Source: DATIJJ01 sp039936115 (GTDB lineage Bacteria > Pseudomonadota > Gammaproteobacteria > DSM-16500). From it: a stretch of 19,456 nt of DNA. The notes under the pieces are model-generated. The model saw only the letters and a program-made list of their open reading frames with translations. It had not been told where the DNA came from and did not search any database. Shown here piece after piece: positions 16,831-19,456 of this stretch. The stretch lies in the NCBI GenBank assembly GCA_039936115.1, contig JBDTIZ010000026.1, positions 1 through 19,456 of the forward strand. Direction: 5' to 3'. Position numbers and translations under genes: made by a program. How positions within the stretch are numbered: position 1 is the stretch's first letter; every line of letters starts with the position of its first letter.

Positions 16831-17721
16831 CTAATGTACTTGTGTTGATGAACCTTTGTTTCCTTGTTTAAAAATTCTGGTCACATCCACGCGATCAAAT
16901 TCAAATTCTTTATTGCAAAATTCACAGGTGACGATGATTTTTTGTTTTTCGTGTAACTCTTGCTCGACTTCATCTTGTCCAAGCAACCGCAATGCATTTT
17001 CACTGCGAGTCACTGAACACGTACAACGAAAATGAACGGGCTTGCTTTCAAGCACACGCACATCATCTTCTGCATATAAACGCCGTAGTAACGTGACATG
17101 ATCGATATCAAGCAACTCTTTCGCAGTGACTGTATCGCTCAATATTGAGATATGTTCCCAATCCTGTTCTTCAGTGCTCTTTTTTAAACGTGCTGATTCG
17201 CGCGGTAATTTCTGAATCAATAAGCCAGCTGCAGACTTTTCATCCACCGCTAACCACAAGCGCGTTGGAATTTGTTCGGAATTTTTGAAATAGCCTTCCA
17301 TGGATTCCGCTAATGAATTTCCGTGCCATTCGACCAACCCTTGATAACGCTGACCATTTTCGACTTCGGGATCCATAATGATAGCAAGTAGCCCTTGTTT
17401 CAATTCGTTCATTAGTTCCGTTGCGTCTAATGATTCCTTATATTGAGCAAGACCTCTGATATCCAAGTCGTGATTGCATTGGGCTAACAAAAATTTTAGT
17501 TTGCCCTTGCCTTGAAATTGAACGGTAACTCGCCCTTTAAATTTAATGCTCGCACTTAGCAAACTCGCCACTGTTAACATTTCACCCAGTATCTGTTGAA
17601 TCACTTTAGGGTAATGATGTTGCTGCATAATGGTTTGATAACTTTCGGCGAGATTAACAATTTCGCCGCGAACCGATGCATTTTCAAAAATGAAACGCTG
17701 TAATTTGTCTTTATTATTCAT
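16831..17721 (-). CDS. hslO: Redox-regulated chaperone Hsp33
   Basis: Hsp33 is a cytoplasmic holdase switched on by oxidation and unfolding. The 296-residue length fits. The zinc/redox site is complete: CTC at 233-235 and CEFC at 266-269. The N-terminal domain contains VASLLSASIKFKGRVTVQFQGKGK (51-74), typical of the family, and RRLYAEDDVRVLESKPVHFRC leads into the redox domain. The ribosome-binding site is poor. It is the first gene of an apparent operon with the efflux adaptor and pump, an unusual pairing that might link oxidative or bleach stress to efflux. It is divergent from the Smr gene across 159 bp. Confidence 0.96.
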   Translation of the reverse strand: MNNKDKLQRFIFENASVRGEIVNLAESYQTIMQQHHYPKVIQQILGEMLTVASLLSASIKFKGRVTVQFQGKGKLKFLLAQCNHDLDIRGLAQYKESLDATELMNELKQGLLAIIMDPEVENGQRYQGLVEWHGNSLAESMEGYFKNSEQIPTRLWLAVDEKSAAGLLIQKLPRESARLKKSTEEQDWEHISILSDTVTAKELLDIDHVTLLRRLYAEDDVRVLESKPVHFRCTCSVTRSENALRLLGQDEVEQELHEKQKIIVTCEFCNKEFEFDRVDVTRIFKQGNKGSSTQVH

Positions 17722-17880
17722 AGTGTTGACTAGTAATTTGCTGTAAATTTCAATAAGAGGTTAATTTTACCATGTTTGCCGCATAACCAAAAGGAATGGT
17801 GTAAAATGTTTACCTAACTCGATCGGCTTTTGTGGATCTGGGTCTTTTTTGCCATTACAAAAGCGGGCTAGGATAATAAG
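17722..17880. promoter_or_regulatory. Divergent promoter region between hslO and the Smr gene
   Basis: On the minus strand, TTTGGT (17786-17791) and TAAAAT (17764-17769) are 16 bases apart and could serve hslO. On the plus strand, TTGCCG (17776-17781) and TGTAAA (17800-17805) are 18 bases apart and could serve the Smr gene. The two overlap, so transcription may be mutually exclusive. In the plus-strand leader, GCTTTTGT (17826-17833) and ACAAAAGC (17857-17864) could form an 8-bp stem with a 23-base loop. All matches are imperfect. Confidence 0.35.
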
Positions 17881-18426
17881 ATGACCAAACCAAAAAAACC
17901 CGGACTCACGGAAGACGACAAGATCGTTTTTCGCACGGCTATGCGCGGCGTTAAAGCACTCAAACAACCACTGAAAGCGGATTTAAAAATCACTCAGCCC
18001 ACTAGACCTGTCCGCAAACCACTCGACAATATTGATGAAGATTTACGCGGTTTTGAATTTTCAGATCATGAAAACCTAGACTCTGTCACTAGCGATGACA
18101 CCTTAGAATTTTCGCGCTCAGGTGTTCAACATAAAATGCTTCGCAAATTACGCCAAGGCCAATATAATGTGGACGCTATTTTAGATTTACATGGCAAAAC
18201 CGCAACTGAAGCACGCGAAGCGCTCAGCGGGTTTTTACATAATTGCCAGCAGCGGAATTTGCGGCATGTGTTAATCATTCATGGCAAAGGACGTGACAGT
18301 AATAAACCGATTTTAAAAAATAAATTAAATCATTGGTTGCGTCAAACTGAACAAGTACTTGCATTTTGCAGCGCCACAGCTAGGGATGGCCGCAGTGGTG
18401 CACTATATGTTTTATTGAGGAGATAG
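17881..18426 (+). CDS. Smr-domain protein (SmrA/SmrB-like endonuclease)
   Basis: The 181-residue protein has a polar N-terminal half and an Smr domain at about 98-181. The domain carries LDLHG (101-105), HVLIIHGKGR (129-138) and the ending SGALYVLLRR. E. coli SmrB uses the DLH and HGxG motifs to cut mRNA at collided ribosomes; a similar role is likely here but inferred. The preceding stretch LEFSRSGVQHKMLRKLRQGQY resembles SmrA (YdaL) as I recall it, whereas the intact DLHG is the nuclease-type signature. AGGA lies 7 bases before the ATG. The gene's 3' end carries the ribosome-binding site of udk. Confidence 0.88.
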   Translation: MTKPKKPGLTEDDKIVFRTAMRGVKALKQPLKADLKITQPTRPVRKPLDNIDEDLRGFEFSDHENLDSVTSDDTLEFSRSGVQHKMLRKLRQGQYNVDAILDLHGKTATEAREALSGFLHNCQQRNLRHVLIIHGKGRDSNKPILKNKLNHWLRQTEQVLAFCSATARDGRSGALYVLLRR

Positions 18427-18428
18427 TT

Positions 18429-19088
18429 TTGACTAAGAAGACGATTATTATTGGTATCTCTGGAGCCTCGGCATCCGGCAAAAGTCTTTTATCAAACACC
18501 ATTGTGAACGAGCTAGGCTCGAGTCAAGTCGTCGTTATATCGGAAGACTCTTATTACAAGGATCATAGCAACATCCCTTTTGAAGAGCGGGCTAAAATTA
18601 ATTACGATCATCCCAATTCGTTAGACCATGAATTACTTGTGCAACATTTGCAACAATTACAAGCGGGCAAAACCGTTGATGTTCCAATTTATAACCATTC
18701 TATGCATGTTCGTGAAAAAGAAACTCGGCAAATTGGGCAACACACCATCATTGTATTAGAGGGAATATTATTATTTGTCGAAAAGACATTGAGAGAATTA
18801 ATGGATATTCGAATTTTTATGGAAACCGCATTGGACATCTGCCTTATTCGTCGTATGAAACGTGACATGAATGAGCGCGGACGTTCATTGGATTCTGTGA
18901 TCAAACAATATGAAGAAACCGTGCGCCCCATGTATTTACAATTTATTGAGCCGTCTAAGCGCTATGCAGACATTATTGTCCCACGCGGTGGCGGCAATCG
19001 AATTGCGATTGATATGATTAAAGCAAAAATGCGTGAGCTTCTGGGCACTGAACCTACGATTGAAACAACGATGCCGGTGGAGAAATAA
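18429..19088 (+). CDS. udk: Uridine kinase
   Basis: This enzyme phosphorylates uridine and cytidine to their monophosphates in pyrimidine salvage. The 219-residue protein shows the P-loop GASASGKS (12-19), the EDSYYKD motif that contacts the nucleoside, NYDHPNSLDHELL, PIYNHSMHVR and the lid RRMKRDMNERGR. It begins at TTG, backed by AGGAG six bases upstream inside the last codons of the Smr gene, only 2 bp after that gene's stop. The TTG start may keep expression low. Phosphoribulokinase is the structural cousin but the EDSYYKD and YNH motifs fit Udk. Confidence 0.95.
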   Translation: MTKKTIIIGISGASASGKSLLSNTIVNELGSSQVVVISEDSYYKDHSNIPFEERAKINYDHPNSLDHELLVQHLQQLQAGKTVDVPIYNHSMHVREKETRQIGQHTIIVLEGILLFVEKTLRELMDIRIFMETALDICLIRRMKRDMNERGRSLDSVIKQYEETVRPMYLQFIEPSKRYADIIVPRGGGNRIAIDMIKAKMRELLGTEPTIETTMPVEK

Positions 19089-19106
19089 ATTCTCTTCTGC
19101 TACGAA

Positions 19107-19133
19107 TCAAAACAGATGTCAAGTTGACTGGAT
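19107..19133 (-). repeat. Inverted copy of the 153-179 repeat tail
   Basis: Bases 19107-19133 match the reverse complement of 153-179 at 26 of 27 positions. The sequence that follows (CCGGTGG ... CCACACTGG, to about 19160) looks like a decayed palindrome where the other copy has a perfect one. It lies just downstream of udk. Confidence 0.75.
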
Positions 19134-19201
19134 CCGGTGGCTATTCTCTTTCCACACTGGCTTCTGTCAACTCCGCACTTTTCCCCTGTCACCTAGCATC
19201 T

Positions 19202-19408
19202 TATACTCTGTCACTCCGCACCTTATACTCTGTCACCCTGCACTTTATACTCTGTCACCCCGCACCTTATACTCTGTCACCCTGCACTTTATACTCTGTC
19301 ACCCCGCACCTTATACTCTGTCACCCCGCACTTTATACTCTGTCACCCCGCACTTTATACTCTGTCACCCCGCACCTTATACTCTGTCACCCCGCACTTG
19401 TTGCGGGG
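19202..19408 (+). repeat. 22-bp tandem array (nine units) ending in a CTTGT-loop hairpin
   Basis: Nine near-identical 22-bp units run from 19202 to 19399, each with linker TATA and core CTCTGTCACCCCGCACYT. Variation is limited to a few C/T positions. Decayed units precede them at about 19163-19201. The last unit forms the left arm of the hairpin CCCCGCA (19390-19396), CTTGT loop (19397-19401), TGCGGGG (19402-19408), followed by TCTGGA. The final hairpin and TCTGGA are identical to 5636-5660. No spacers separate the units, so it is not CRISPR. It lies downstream of udk. Confidence 0.92.
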
Positions 19409-19416
19409 TCTGGATT

Positions 19417-19456
19417 AAAAAAATAAAAAAAAACAATAGTGTGTTTTTATTTTTTT
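19417..19456. terminator. AT-rich inverted repeat, possible terminator
   Basis: A perfect 13-bp inverted repeat is formed by AAAAAAATAAAAA (19417-19429) and TTTTTATTTTTTT (19444-19456), with a 14-base loop. On the plus strand the right arm is itself a U-rich tract, so it could end transcription from udk, but an all-AT stem is weak. It touches the window edge and may extend further. Confidence 0.3.

Noticed and set aside
19202..19399. Regular repeats that could be taken for a CRISPR array
   Set aside because: The 22-bp units are directly adjacent with no unique spacers, and no cas gene is present.
19124..19426. Open frame of 100 codons with repeated Leu-Tyr-Ser-Val-Thr-Pro-type peptides
   Set aside because: It is an artefact of the 22-bp array: three units make 66 bases, so the frame stays open by periodicity. 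No ribosome-binding site is seen.

Overview
The window reads as the chromosome of a low-GC gammaproteobacterium. Housekeeping proteins (FadE with its C-terminal extension, PrmB next to AroC, NagZ, Hpt, BolA next to YciB, Hsp33, an Smr protein, uridine kinase) look gammaproteobacterial. The AT-rich base composition, a eukaryotic-like tyrosine phosphatase and many small palindromic repeats suggest a host-associated lineage such as the Legionellales (Legionella, Coxiella, Berkiella or Rickettsiella relatives). That placement is inference from family resemblance only. No rRNA, tRNA, transposase, CRISPR array or phage gene was found.

Layout. 1-204: repeats (a MITE-like inverted repeat and a hairpin element). 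205-5502, minus strand: an apparent operon DUF1189-like membrane protein > fadE > membrane sulfatase-fold phosphotransferase. The first two genes are 11 bp apart and the last two overlap by 20 bp. 5503-5771: a repeat island with a short tandem array, a hairpin and inverted decayed copies. 5772-7359, minus: nagZ > hpt, overlapping. 7360-7464: divergent promoter region. 7465-9949, plus: prmB > aroC > a small unknown gene starting at TTG. 10114-11691, plus: a 525-residue tyrosine-phosphatase-like protein, the main accessory gene. 11704-12517, minus: yciB > bolA, coupled with a 1-bp gap. 12518-12669: two more palindromic repeats. 12670-17721, minus: hslO > membrane fusion protein > RND transporter, with 9-bp gaps. 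17722-17880: divergent promoter region. 17881-19088, plus: Smr-domain protein > udk. 19089-19456: a second repeat island with nine 22-bp tandem units ending in the same hairpin as the island at 5636.

How it fits together. Most genes are core metabolism and maintenance: fatty-acid beta-oxidation (fadE), purine and pyrimidine salvage (hpt, udk), cell-wall recycling (nagZ), ribosomal protein L3 methylation (prmB), the shikimate pathway (aroC), oxidative-stress chaperoning (hslO), efflux (MFP-RND), envelope maintenance (yciB) and probable rescue of stalled ribosomes (Smr). Two parts are out of the ordinary. One is the phosphatase-like gene with an orphan small gene upstream, which could be host-directed. 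The other is a family of palindromes with a constant CTTGT loop and compensating stem changes, whose left arm has been amplified into tandem arrays at two separate loci.
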